From: Mycocentrospora acerina
Lineage: Eukaryota > Ascomycota > Dothideomycetes > Pleosporales
Length of the DNA stretch: 64,000 nt
NCBI GenBank assembly: GCA_022701365.1
Contig: JAKUHH010000230.1
Span: forward strand, 310,001-374,000
Reading direction: 5' to 3'
Positions 1 through 9,788 of this stretch are shown here, piece after piece. Numbering within the stretch: position 1 is the stretch's first letter; each line of letters starts with the position of its first letter. A model generated the notes under the pieces. That model ran no database searches. It was given only the letters and a program-made list of their open reading frames with translations, and was not told the origin of the DNA. Both the position numbers and the translations under genes were made by a program.

Positions 1-955
1 ACACAGACCGTGGCACCGTCGTCGCGCTCATAAGCACCTTGTTGCCGTGTGCCCTGACGCAAGGAGCCTGCAGGACTGGCCGATGACTCGGGCTCGGGAG
101 AGCACTTGTGAACAAGGCTTGGCTAACGCAGTCTGACCAGCAGGTGCGTGAAGCGACACATGCAAGCTCAGCTGGCCTTTTCCAGGTTGACAAAGGCTTG
201 GCCTAGTTTGAGGATCTGCACACAAAGTGAATCGCCGCAAAGTGGATCGGACTCTAACCCCAGCCTTCAGGCGTGCTGAACATCCCATCCCAACCCCTCC
301 TCGCATGCAGTTGCAACGCAATATTGCCTTCGCCTCCCGCAGCTTTCTGCACCAACACCGCCCTTGCACCTCATAGGGCCCTTGCTGAGTTTAGCTTGTG
401 CGTCCCTGAGAGCCGCATCGAGTCCAGTGTGCCTTGTTGCAGCATCGAGCCTTAGAGCGCCCCGCCACTGAGGCAGTCGCCCGCCTTATCGCATATCGCC
501 CACTCCTCCAAACTCCGAGCATCCGTCGCTCTTGCACCCGCACCGTCGCGCGCGCACTGCTTTACGGGGAATTTTGCTGCCACTTACGATTCACGACACG
601 ATACTCGTTCTCTTTGTTGTTCTCTGCTCTCTTTCGCGAACCGATCGCCGAGTCCGAATGTTGTTACAATACGGCCTCTATTCGTCATCATCTCCGTCTC
701 AGCCTTCCTAAACCGCATCAAGGAAGGAGCAGCTCACAGTATTGTTGGACCTGTGCATTTTCGAGGGGATTGTCATTTGAGATACGGGCCTATATTGACC
801 TGTGGTCGTTGGCTCGCATCAGCTGTCCCGGGAGTCTTCGCAACCCACTCAGGCTGCGGTAAACACGTGCGCTACAAGCACCTCCATAGCGCATTTAGCA
901 GAGGGGGCGCCCGAAAACGAGACAGCCAGGACTCCTCACCGCCCTCTCCGTTAAA
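1..955. other. Upstream region / probable 5' leader of zinc-finger gene
   Basis: No convincing gene is seen on either strand. The last 350 bases contain pyrimidine-rich stretches around 595-640, as is common near transcription starts in filamentous fungi. Several short upstream reading frames exist but none resembles a known family. The leader of the gene starting at 956 probably lies here. Confidence 0.5.
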
Positions 956-3209
956 ATGTCTACATTTCGAGCTGTCAACACCATGCTGACTGTGCCTGAC
1001 CTGCCATCAGGACGCCCGGGAGAAGAGACTACTACTCCTACGACCCCCCGTCCAAACAGCAGATTCTTCCCTGAGTCGAGACCTACAGAAGATATTCGCG
1101 CCGAGGACCCGTCCGTGAAGACTCCAACGCGCAACACTTTTGCCGGTCTGGCCGGTCAACGACCACTACCTTCGTCGCCCTTTACCCCCTCACGTCAACT
1201 GAGCGAAACGCCTTCGAACAAGAGTGACAGAAGTAGGGAAAACTCGCACAGATCGACGCAGTCTGTAGACTCTCCACAAGATGTACAGATGGGCGAGGAT
1301 GATGATGATGACAAGGACGGCTCAGAAAATGAGAGCGTGACAAGTGATACGAACAGGCCATCGAAAAAGAAAAAGGGCCAACGGTTTTTCTGCACGGAGT
1401 TTCCGCCTTGCAACCTGAGCTTCACGAGAAGTGAGCATTTGGCGAGACACATCCGGTACGTTTGGTGCCACGCGTTGAGATTTATGGCTAATTTCCTGTA
1501 GTAAGCATACTGGTGAACGACCTTTCCAATGCCACTGCTCCCGAAGATTTTCGCGACTCGACAACCTGCGACAACATGCCCAGACTGTTCACGTAAACGA
1601 AGATATTCCGTCAGAATCGTTGGCTGCAACTGGCACGAGATTCCAGCGGCAGATTCGAACTGATCGTGTAAGGCCCCCAGGAAGTCGGTCGAGGGCAAGT
1701 ACACTAGGCAGCACAGGAGGGCATAGTAGGGGTCACAGCAGGAACCTATCAGCGTCTAGTATAACATCCACTGTTTCCAGCATGAGCGTGGCGCAGACTC
1801 CAGATATCAGACGTCGTCCGCCACCACTTGCTATGGCCAGTGACGGGTCTGCCAGGGCGCGTCTGTCAATCAACACAATGGACGCCTACAATCCCCCGCT
1901 TATGGGGAGTCCTGGTCCGCAAATTGTCGAGTATGACACTCAATCCAACGGTCCGACTACGCCAACTTCAGCGACCTTTTCTACGGTCACAGTCAGCCCT
2001 GCCCGTTTTGGGCCCACTATGCAGTCTCCAGCCTCCACCGCGTCTAGACCTGTGTCATGGGCAGGTGCACCCCCGGGACGCCGAGTATCAATTTCATCTG
2101 TTGGAAATCCATTCTCTGGACCGCCTGGGCCAGTTGCCCCTCCCTATATGAGCCCTATGCCATCACAGCCATCTGTAGCTCCGGTTTACTCGGGTCAAAG
2201 CAGCGTCTATGCCAGTCCTATAACATCAAATTTCCCAGAACAGAGGAGAGATTCGAATGCGGATGCAGATTGGAGGAGACGCACCTGGCATCCAGGAACA
2301 TACTCAGGTCCTCGACCGGCAACGAGCGGGCTAGGGTATCATCAAACACCTGATGCTTTACGACCGTCATACACTTCGCAGCCTGCAGCCTCACAAACCA
2401 CCAGGTTACCGGGTATAGAGAGTTTTGACTACGCGCCTCCCCCGCCTGCTCTTCCACGCCTTCAATCTGGACCGATGCATATGGACTCTCCAGCGCGCCC
2501 ACTCACCTACCACGCACCAGTTGACTCCAGACAGAGCACAAGACACGAAAAACGCACGAGTATCTCTTGGGATATTAATCGTCTTGAGCTCAACAGCCCC
2601 GGCGGATCGCGAGAGCAGTGGTCGCACTACCCTCAAAGCGGACAGTCCAGCTCAGGGAGGCCGCTGACAGCGCCACACGGCTACTTTAGCCAGCGTCAGC
2701 CGGCATATAATCCTCAGCCTACAATGAGTTCCCCAACTCAATCCGCCAGGAGCTCACAAGAACAACCCACTACACCTCGCAAGAACAAGCGACAAGCCTG
2801 GTATATGGGACCCATCAGTCAACCAGCGCGGGCTACCATGCAGCGCACATCCCCCGAGGACTCGAGCAGTAGCGAGGGCGTACCTACTCCTGGAATCTCG
2901 ACCATGGCTGAATACCACCCTGCAATCATGCTCAACAATGAGCATGTAGAGGTGCAGCCTTCTGGCCCCCCCTTGGAAGAATCAAAGGCGTCAATCATGG
3001 AAAGGCCGCACCCATTCAGCCCACAGTACCGGCACTATCATAGTCACAGCCTGTCCAGTTCTGGGTACCGTCCACAACGCGAACCGGAAAGAGGACCAGC
3101 CCAGTTCGGACAGCCTCTAGCACAGACGGGCCCGAATGACATGAGACGATTAGAAGCGCTGGTCGCTGTGGCGACGGGCGAGCAACAGACTGTTGAGAAT
3201 CGATCCTGA
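956..3209 (+). CDS. C2H2 zinc-finger transcription factor (two tandem fingers)
   Basis: Two exons, 956-1455 and 1502-3209, give 735 residues. The 46-bp intron splits an Arg codon between the two fingers, and joining it restores the classical HTGERPF linker. Finger 1 (about residues 146-170) has a five-residue Cys-Cys spacing and an H-x3-H pair. Finger 2 has the unusual Cys-x-Cys spacing (QCHCSRRFSRLDN). A basic stretch, PSKKKKGQR, just before finger 1 could be a nuclear signal. The 540 residues after the fingers are Ser/Pro/Gln-rich and without recognisable domains, as expected for an activation or repression region. The paired fingers recall the yeast Usv1/Rgm1/Com2 and fission-yeast Rsv1 class from memory, so no symbol is assigned. 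The start has A at -3 and an acidic, disordered N-terminus. Confidence 0.85.
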
Positions 3210-4199
3210 GAAATACTAAATATCGAATTCTGATGATCACGGCCCCCCGCACTTTTGCGTTGCGGAACGGTTCCTTGACTCAGCCCACGTATCGAATACG
3301 CATACGATGTTACGACACACGAAATACACGACGAATCTCCTTCGGTCTGAAGCCTTGGCACACATGTTTTACTTGATTTAGCTCTATTCGACACGCTGTC
3401 TCTCTCTTCGTCGTTGGTGGAGAGAGTTTCCATTGTTACTTTCGAAGATACCCAGGAGAGTAAGATTGCTCGCATTTTTCGGGGTACCATGAGCCAACAT
3501 CACCTATCGTTTTAATGCATATCATTTGTTCTAAGCATGCGCATCGTAGTCTTGTTGCAGCGGTTTACTTGTTTCTGACTTTAGGATTATACCAGATCGG
3601 ATGACAGCGGGCGTTTTTGACCATTTGCACCGTCGTTTGTTGCATCTTTTTCTTTGGCATGTGCTGGACAGGAGGTTGAGATGGACAGGGAGCGGCTCAG
3701 TGGCAGTTGGCATGAAGGCTTTGTACCGCATTTCCAAACATTTTAACATGTGCCTGTAAATACATACATAGCAAAGCCTAGGGCTACATTCGCAATCTTC
3801 ACTCTTGTGTAGGTTTGTCTCATTTTTGGGTTGTGGTGTGAATTAAATTCTATAGAGGCTTAAGAATCAATGCTTGTGAATATTTGCAGTATGCGTGGGA
3901 CCTCGGGTTGGACGTTGAACGAATGAATGGATGATTGAGCGATGCGTGTAAGGGTTCAAGCTTCTCTTGGCAGAGTGAAAGCCGTCGCTGCATTCGACGT
4001 TTTGTGTAAACTTACCCAATTTGGAAGGAGCTTTGATGATTTATCGGGTGGTGTGGCGTCCAAAGTTTTGGCGTATTCTGCAGACGACTTGTCAAGCTTT
4101 GACAAAATCTCTTTGGTGGACGATAATAATAATACACGACTGTGTAATATAGTGTGCCTGCCCCGTAGCACAAAAACACCGCCATCTTTGCCTTGCCAA
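3210..4199. other. Intergenic, 3' of zinc-finger gene and promoter of Mtf2-like gene
   Basis: I see no gene. The reading frame of the downstream gene is open back to 3942, but the residues encoded before the ATG at 4200 do not look like protein, whereas those after it form a mitochondrial presequence. I treat 3942-4199 as leader. Confidence 0.5.
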
Positions 4200-6158
4200 A
4201 TGTCGGCATGCTCCAACACGCTCCGAGCACTCTCGCGCCCTCGCATTTCTGCATCTAAGACGCTCCTTCCATTCCTGTACCAAACAGCGACGATCCAGCA
4301 ATGGAAGCCCGCCGCACACCCAATTGCCCGCCGAAACATTTCACACCGGTCGAGTGGCGAGCATGACATTCCGTTTGAGGGTGAAGGCGGTGGTAGTGGT
4401 GGCGAAGGCGAAGGCGAAGGCGGAAGTGGAAGTGGAAGTGGAAGTCTGCCTCCCACCATTGACGAGGCCATGTCTACACGCAAGACGACGATTACAGGCT
4501 CGGAGCGTGCAGCCTTTGAGAAGCTATACAGGACATTCAATGCGCGGGGGAAGCCCAAGAACGAGCGGGACCACGAGGTGGAGCTTGATCAGATAGCGGA
4601 TGAGTACTACGAGGATGATGAAGAGCCTTCGGAGTCGCTGGACAAGATATTCGGCGCGGTGATGCAGGGGTCGCCGCACCTGTTGGAGGGCACAAACTAC
4701 AGGAGAGATGGGAAGAGGGTGGCGCCGAATGCGAAGAGTCGCCCGCTGGATCTGAGTTCGCTGGCAGAGGAGATTATCAGGTCTGGGCAGAAGAAAGGAT
4801 CGAGCAGGTCGTCGTCGTCGAAGAAGGAGGATCCTGTGAAGATGAAGGAGCTGAGGCTGAGTGAGCGGAGTAGGGTGGACTCTCTGCTGGAGAATGCACA
4901 GACGGACAGGGAGCTGTGGGATATTCTTGAAAAAGAGGTGTTTGAGCAGGTCCGAAACCTCGACTTGGACGGGACGACAACGACGACGACAAAGAAGTCC
5001 TCTGCGTCATCGCCCAAGAGCAAGTCTTCTTCTATTTCTTCTTCCCCTTCTGACGACCAGACACCCGCCTCCCCGCTGCAGTTTCCCAAACTCAAGACGG
5101 CGAGCTCTTCGACTGCAAATCCCGGCGTAGTCTTTGCAAACTACCCCCACCACATCATCACGGCACTCAGCACACTGCGCACGAGTTTCCCGTCGTCGCC
5201 CCTCCCGCTCACGATCCTCCCCGCAATCAAAGCCCTGGGCCGCTCCCCTTATGCCCTGGGGGCCACAACAACCCTTTACAAGCACCTTGTCCGCACCGCC
5301 TGGCTGCAACACAGCTCGTACACGTACATTGACGCACTCCTCAGCGACATGCACAACGGAGCGATTGAATTCGACAGCGAGATGCTCGCGCTGCTCGACG
5401 CCATCCTCAACGAGCACGACGTGGTCAAGACGGGCCAGCTGGGCCGGGAAATGCAAATGGTGTACGGCATGGATGCGTTTGTCGAGGGGGTGCAGAAGCT
5501 GACGCAGTGGAGGGAGGTTATCGCCGCGCGGGTGGGCGTGCCTGCTGGAGAGAGGAGGCCCCCACGGCCGAGGAAGATGGAGCGCGAGCACATGACTTTT
5601 GGGGAGAGTGGACGGACGCTGATTAGGAGGGAGGATCGCACGGGGTTTGTGAGCGGGAGGGTGGATCATGCGGGGGCTGTGGGTGGGAGGGAGAGGGAGA
5701 GGGAGAGAGATGGAGAGAGTGGGGGGGAGCGGAGTGAATTCAAGCCGAGGCACAGGTTTGCCCGTAATGGGGAGGGAAGAGAGAGGGCGCTGGATGGAGA
5801 GGGGAGAGGCAGGGCGCCGGATGGAGAGGGAAGAGGCAGGGCGCTGGATGGGGAGAGGAAAAAGAGGAAGGAGAAGGAGAAGAGTTCATTCATGCCGCTT
5901 GTAGAAGGGAGAAATCAGGGGGAAATGTTTGGAGCAACGACGACGACAACAACAACAACAACAACAACAAGGGAAAAGTCGTTTGAGCGGGTTGGCGCGA
6001 GGGGGCCAAAGACGAAGAAAAGGAACGAGCCAGTGGATGATATCGATAGCTTGCTGGCGGATGCGGAGAAGAGCATTCAAGAGCGCAAGGAGAGGCGGAT
6101 GAGTGGTGTAGTGGAAGAGGGGGAGGGTGCAAGTGAGAAGGAGAAGCTTGGTGTTTGA
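4200..6158 (+). CDS. Mtf2/Nam1-like mitochondrial expression factor
   Basis: Single-exon gene of 652 residues. The chosen start at 4200 gives an Arg/Ser/Ala-rich, acid-poor N-terminus (MSACSNTLRALSRPRISASK) typical of mitochondrial import; an earlier in-frame start at 3942 would bury it. A Gly/Glu/Ser linker follows, then a charged region with the pattern SLLENAQTDRELWDILEKEV, which I recognise as the Mtf2-like domain of fungal proteins related to yeast Nam1/Mtf2, involved in mitochondrial RNA processing and translation. A helical block then follows (about residues 305-450). The C-terminal third is low complexity: Arg/Glu tracts, near-identical DGEGRGRA units (5785-5850) and a Thr run encoded by ACA/ACG triplets (5936-5971). 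Family assignment is inference from motif memory; the low-complexity parts probably vary between strains. Confidence 0.75.
   Translation: MSACSNTLRALSRPRISASKTLLPFLYQTATIQQWKPAAHPIARRNISHRSSGEHDIPFEGEGGGSGGEGEGEGGSGSGSGSLPPTIDEAMSTRKTTITGSERAAFEKLYRTFNARGKPKNERDHEVELDQIADEYYEDDEEPSESLDKIFGAVMQGSPHLLEGTNYRRDGKRVAPNAKSRPLDLSSLAEEIIRSGQKKGSSRSSSSKKEDPVKMKELRLSERSRVDSLLENAQTDRELWDILEKEVFEQVRNLDLDGTTTTTTKKSSASSPKSKSSSISSSPSDDQTPASPLQFPKLKTASSSTANPGVVFANYPHHIITALSTLRTSFPSSPLPLTILPAIKALGRSPYALGATTTLYKHLVRTAWLQHSSYTYIDALLSDMHNGAIEFDSEMLALLDAILNEHDVVKTGQLGREMQMVYGMDAFVEGVQKLTQWREVIAARVGVPAGERRPPRPRKMEREHMTFGESGRTLIRREDRTGFVSGRVDHAGAVGGRERERERDGESGGERSEFKPRHRFARNGEGRERALDGEGRGRAPDGEGRGRALDGERKKRKEKEKSSFMPLVEGRNQGEMFGATTTTTTTTTTTREKSFERVGARGPKTKKRNEPVDDIDSLLADAEKSIQERKERRMSGVVEEGEGASEKEKLGV
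5936..5971 (+). repeat. ACG/ACA triplet repeat coding poly-Thr
   Basis: A run of ACG then ACA triplets inside the Mtf2-like CDS, encoding about a dozen consecutive threonines. Its length is a multiple of three, so length changes would keep frame. Confidence 0.9.
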
Positions 6159-6316
6159 GAGGTGTGTAGTATGTAGTATGTAGTATGTAAACCTACCTGT
6201 ACTGATAAATGACAAGGAGAGAAAGTGTAAAATATAATTGTGAATCCATGTAAGCTTTTATTTAAAAACAACACATTGTATTCATTTTGGGTCTTAAGTC
6301 AATCCTATCTGATATT

Positions 6317-6365
6317 ACTACCACTACCACTACCACCACCACCACCACCACTACTACTACTACTA
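6317..6365 (+). repeat. ACC/ACT trinucleotide microsatellite
   Basis: About sixteen uninterrupted ACC/ACT triplets in the convergent intergenic region. Confidence 0.9.
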
Positions 6366-6774
6366 ACCCATCGGCTAGTTGGTCAAGTCAAGTCAAGTAC
6401 ATGATTTATTTATTAGAAAAAAAAGTGTACCCCATCAAAGCAGCAAAAGCAACGTCCCTCTTCCCAGACACGGCGGCGCCCTTTTCCCCCCCCTCCTAGC
6501 CTTCCCTTCCCTTCCCTCCCGCAGCGGTGCATGTCTTGAGAAGCTTTGATATTGATTTCCCACCAGCTTACTCAAGACGTTATTAGGTTGCAGGAGGTGT
6601 GTTTGTCGAAAGGGGGAAGGGGGCGGGGGGCACCACTAGCAAGATTGGATTGTTGGGGGTCCAAGGACTGATGTGGAAGGGTTGGTTGGGGGAGTGGTGA
6701 GCAATTACGTGCTGTCCTCTGTTTTCCTTTGGTGGAGTGTCCATGTGCAGCGTGAACTTTCAAGGGAGGATGAT

Positions 6775-6808
6775 GAGGAGGAGGAGGAGGAGGAGGAGGA
6801 GGAGGAGG
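6775..6808 (+). repeat. GAG trinucleotide microsatellite
   Basis: About eleven GAG/GGA triplets, close to the 3' end of PYM. Confidence 0.9.
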
Positions 6809-6974
6809 TCAAGTTGCAGCGCACAGGTGTTGATTGGACAAGCGCGGACACCAGTCTCCAGTCTTTCGTCTGTGGAACGAGCCTTGCATGTGTGAGTATG
6901 TGTGTGTGTGTGTGTTGCTGCTGTGGGATGGTTGGAAAAGAATTTGGGGTGCAATGACCATGGGTAGTCGGGGT

Positions 6975-7613
6975 TCACGTCTCCGTCTTCTTCTTCTCGC
7001 CCTGAGCATCGAAGCCTAGGGTTTCCAGCTGGCGGATGAGCTCGTTGATTCGGATGACTTTTTCAAACTGCTCGGGCAGCAGCGCATCGCCCTTTTCCTT
7101 CTTGTCTTTGAGCTCACGGGCCTGCCGCAGCTTCTTGGCCAGCTTCTTGGCTTCCTTTTCCTTGTCTGCTGCTGGATTCGCCGGCTTGACGGGCTCGGCA
7201 ATATTGTTGCTCTCTGTGGGCTTGTCCTCGTTTTTGATGTTGTTGCTAGTGTTGTCCTTGTTGTTGTTGTCGTGGTCGTCGCCGTCCTTGGCCTCGGTGC
7301 CTGTGGCTGCCGCCTTTTTCCGTGCTTCCCTCCGCTTGGCATTCTTGTTTGCTGCTGCGCTCGCTTTGGCGGGGTCGTCCTCTGGCTTCAGTCCCTCGGC
7401 GCCGGGCACGCCGGCCTTGGCTCTGTTGCGGAAGCCCTCGGCGGTGCGGTTCTTGTAGAGCTCGACGTCTTCTGGCGGGCGGTAGCCGGGGCGGACTCGG
7501 ATCTCCTTGCGCAGGGTGCCGTCGGGGCGCACCGAGGCAGGGATGTGGCGCTCGCCGCTGGCCGAGGTGGTGATTCCGGCCTTGGAGACGGCGGGCGTCT
7601 CGACGGTAGGCAT
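6975..7613 (-). CDS. PYM (partner of Y14 and Mago; WIBG) homologue
   Basis: Single-exon gene, 212 residues from the ATG at 7613. Residues 16-45 carry the hallmark Mago/Y14-binding motif: SGERHIPASV, then RPDGTLRKEIRVRPGY, then PPEDVELY. The protein then has a Lys/Ala-rich charged middle, an Asn/Asp-rich stretch and a C-terminal coiled-coil-like segment (KKLAKKLRQARELKDKKEKG) ending in RINELIRQLETLGF. PYM binds the Mago-Y14 heterodimer and promotes disassembly of exon-junction complexes on translated mRNAs. The frame is open upstream to 7850, but the family motif sits near the N-terminus in homologues, which favours the start at 7613. It is divergently arranged with QCR9, 390 bp away. Confidence 0.88.
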   Translation of the reverse strand: MPTVETPAVSKAGITTSASGERHIPASVRPDGTLRKEIRVRPGYRPPEDVELYKNRTAEGFRNRAKAGVPGAEGLKPEDDPAKASAAANKNAKRREARKKAAATGTEAKDGDDHDNNNKDNTSNNIKNEDKPTESNNIAEPVKPANPAADKEKEAKKLAKKLRQARELKDKKEKGDALLPEQFEKVIRINELIRQLETLGFDAQGEKKKTET

Positions 7614-8003
7614 CGCTGCTGGCGTGACGAGGCGGGCGGCGGGGCGGGGCGGGCGGTCCAATTGGGCGGTGGGGAGTGGGCGGCAGGGCTCTGCGTCGGG
7701 CTTCTTGTGTGCGCGGCGCTGTGCTCGCGTCGGCGGCGTGTGCTTGTGGGCGGGCGGGCGTGTGTCGGGCGATTGCAGTCGGGGTTTGGCGGGGGAAGGT
7801 TTCTGGTCGCGACTTGTCAGAGTGGCAGGCCGCACGCCCTCGGCAGCCAATCAGGACGCGGGCGATCGCCGTGACCCGGCTTCCTGATTCTCTCGCCTCG
7901 AGAACGTCGACTCTGCCAACCCGCGACTACACGACGACGACACCCGGACGACACGCGCCTCTTGCACACCCGGCACACTTTGCACATCCGGCATATCCTC
8001 ACC
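7614..8003. promoter_or_regulatory. Divergent promoter between PYM and QCR9
   Basis: A 390-bp GC-rich interval between two divergent start codons. Both genes are widely expressed housekeeping genes, so a shared bidirectional promoter is likely. No TATA box is evident. Confidence 0.5.
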
Positions 8004-8510
8004 ATGGCTGGCGTAAGTCAATGGACGGCCAATGGATGCGTCCACGGATGAGCCGCGCTGACCGTCGTCGCAGTTTCTCGGCAACGTCTACAAGCACGCC
8101 TCCCTCTGCGCAAGCCCCCGCCCCGGCCCCGGCTAACAGACGAGTGCAGCGCGGTCCTCCGCAGCAACACGACCATGTTGTTCACCGTGTTTGGCGCCGC
8201 CTTTGGCATGCAGCTGTACGTGGAGGCACATCCCGTCCACACACATGTGTATATGTATACGTACATGTATATGTATATATGTGTGTGTGGGAGAAGGAGA
8301 GACGGAGAGAAAAAGAGGGCGTGGATGCATGGGGTGCTAACAGACACGGCAGGGCCTTCGACACCTCCTCGGAGAAGATCTGGGACAGCTTCAACCGCGG
8401 GGTGCGTGCACGCGGGCTCTCTTGTGGCGGGCAGATGCTGACACTGACGACAGCGCCAATGGAAGGACATTAAGCAGCGATACATGGAGGCGGCCGAGGA
8501 CGACGAGTAG
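8004..8510 (+). CDS. QCR9: Cytochrome bc1 complex subunit 9 (QCR9), five exons
   Basis: Exons 8004-8012, 8074-8093, 8150-8215, 8353-8401 and 8454-8510 give 66 residues. Joined, the protein reads MAGFLGNVYNAVLRSN, then a hydrophobic segment TTMLFTVFGAAFGMQLAF, then KIWDSFNRGRQWKDIKQRY. This is the layout of subunit 9 of ubiquinol-cytochrome c reductase: one transmembrane helix and the conserved RQWKDIK tail, in the inner mitochondrial membrane. Intron 2 (8094-8149) must start with GC instead of GT to keep frame; it has a CTAAC branch site at 8133-8137. Exon 1 codes only three residues and exon 2 twenty bases. Its small size and split structure mean automated callers would easily miss it. Confidence in identity is high, in the exact intron 2 donor moderate. 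Confidence 0.88.
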
Positions 8511-8690
8511 GAGGGAGGGCAGTGTGGTTGATTGTGTATTCTACAGCACGCGCATGTCGTGTGCGAGTATGTCATGTACGGGTGTGGTATGCACAGGCCT
8601 GTCATGCGCAGTGCATGTGTGTATATAAATATTCACAGACGACTTGTGCTGAACATTGAACACTGAACACTGAACATTGACATTGAACAC

Positions 8691-9430
8691 TGAAGATTGA
8701 ACATTGACACTGAAGATTGAACATTGACACTGAAGATTGAACATTGACACTGAAGATTGAACATTGACACTGAAGATTGAACATTGACACTGAACATTGA
8801 ACATTGACACTGAAGATTGAACATTGACACTGAAGATTGAACATTGACACTGAAGATTGAACATTGACACTGAAGATTGAACATTGACACTGAAGATTGA
8901 ACATTGACACTGAACATTGAACATTGACACTGAAGATTGAACATTGACACTGAAGATTGAACATTGACACTGAAGATTGAACATTGACACTGAAGATTGA
9001 ACATTGACACTGAAGATTGAACATTGACACTGAACATTGAACATTGACACTGAAGATTGAACATTGACACTGAAGATTGAACATTGACACTGAAGATTGA
9101 ACATTGACACTGAAGATTGAACATTGACACTGAAGATTGAACATTGACACTGAACATTGAACATTGACACTGAAGATTGAACATTGACACTGAAGATTGA
9201 ACATTGACACTGAAGATTGAACATTGACACTGAAGATTGAACATTGACACTGAAGATTGAACATTGACACTGAACATTGAACATTGACACTGAAGATTGA
9301 ACATTGACACTGAAGATTGAACATTGACACTGAAGATTGAACATTGACACTGAAGATTGAACATTGACACTGAAGATTGAACATTGACACTGAACATTGA
9401 ACATTGACACTGAAGATTGAACATTGACAC
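8691..9430. repeat. 20-bp minisatellite with 120-bp higher-order structure
   Basis: Thirty-seven consecutive 20-bp units. The main unit is TGAAGATTGA + ACATTGACAC (type A); every sixth unit has C in place of G at position 5 (type B). Type B units start at 8791, 8911, 9031, 9151, 9271 and 9391, exactly 120 bp apart, giving six perfect AAAAAB blocks plus one extra A. I see no mismatch between blocks. Irregular half-units precede it (8650-8690). Because 20 is not a multiple of three and the minus strand has no stop in any phase, long spurious reading frames (up to 417 codons) cross it. Confidence 0.97.
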
Positions 9431-9640
9431 TGAACTTTGAACACGCCATGCACGTGCTGGGGCTGGCCGAGTGTGCACTCCCGTGCGCGGGGAGCTGGCG
9501 AGTGCTCCGGTGATGTGACATGCCATGCCCACCCGCAGACCAGACGCGTCGACGTCGACGCCGGCCATGAGCAGACGAGCATCCACGTGAGCGGCATCCC
9601 ACGCCAGCAGTGCAGCACACGACGGCGACTGGCACTGTCT

Positions 9641-9643
9641 CTG

Positions 9644-9674
<31 letters not shown>

Positions 9675-9675
9675 C
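9641..9675 (+). repeat. CTGGCT hexanucleotide repeat in UBR1 leader
   Basis: About six copies of CTGGCT, roughly 110 bp upstream of the UBR1 start codon, in an otherwise C-rich leader. Confidence 0.9.
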
Positions 9676-9788
9676 ACCCGGCACTGCCAGCTCAACCCTC
9701 GACACCCCGCCCATCCACGCCGCCGCCACCACGTCCCCCTCGGCCACCACGCCCCCCGGCCTTCTCCTCCTCCCCCTCCCCCGCCACC

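Larger units (their letters stand above)
6159..6974. other. Convergent intergenic region with triplet and dinucleotide microsatellites
   Basis: Shared 3' flank of the Mtf2-like gene (+) and PYM (-). It holds an ACT/ACC triplet tract at 6317-6365, a GAG tract at 6775-6808 and a short GT tract near 6896-6914. No gene is seen. Transcription terminators of both neighbours must lie here but are not recognisable by sequence. Confidence 0.7.

Noticed and set aside
3942..4199. 86-residue N-terminal extension of the Mtf2-like protein
   Set aside because: It would bury a good mitochondrial presequence and has no protein-like composition.
5007..5753. 248-codon minus-strand frame
   Set aside because: Antisense shadow of the Mtf2-like gene, Pro/Arg/His-rich composition.
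7614..7850. 79-residue N-terminal extension of PYM
   Set aside because: The Mago-binding motif is N-terminal in the family, and the extension is a Pro/Arg-rich GC artefact.
8691..9430. CRISPR-like array
   Set aside because: Units are contiguous without unique spacers and the genome is fungal; it is a minisatellite.
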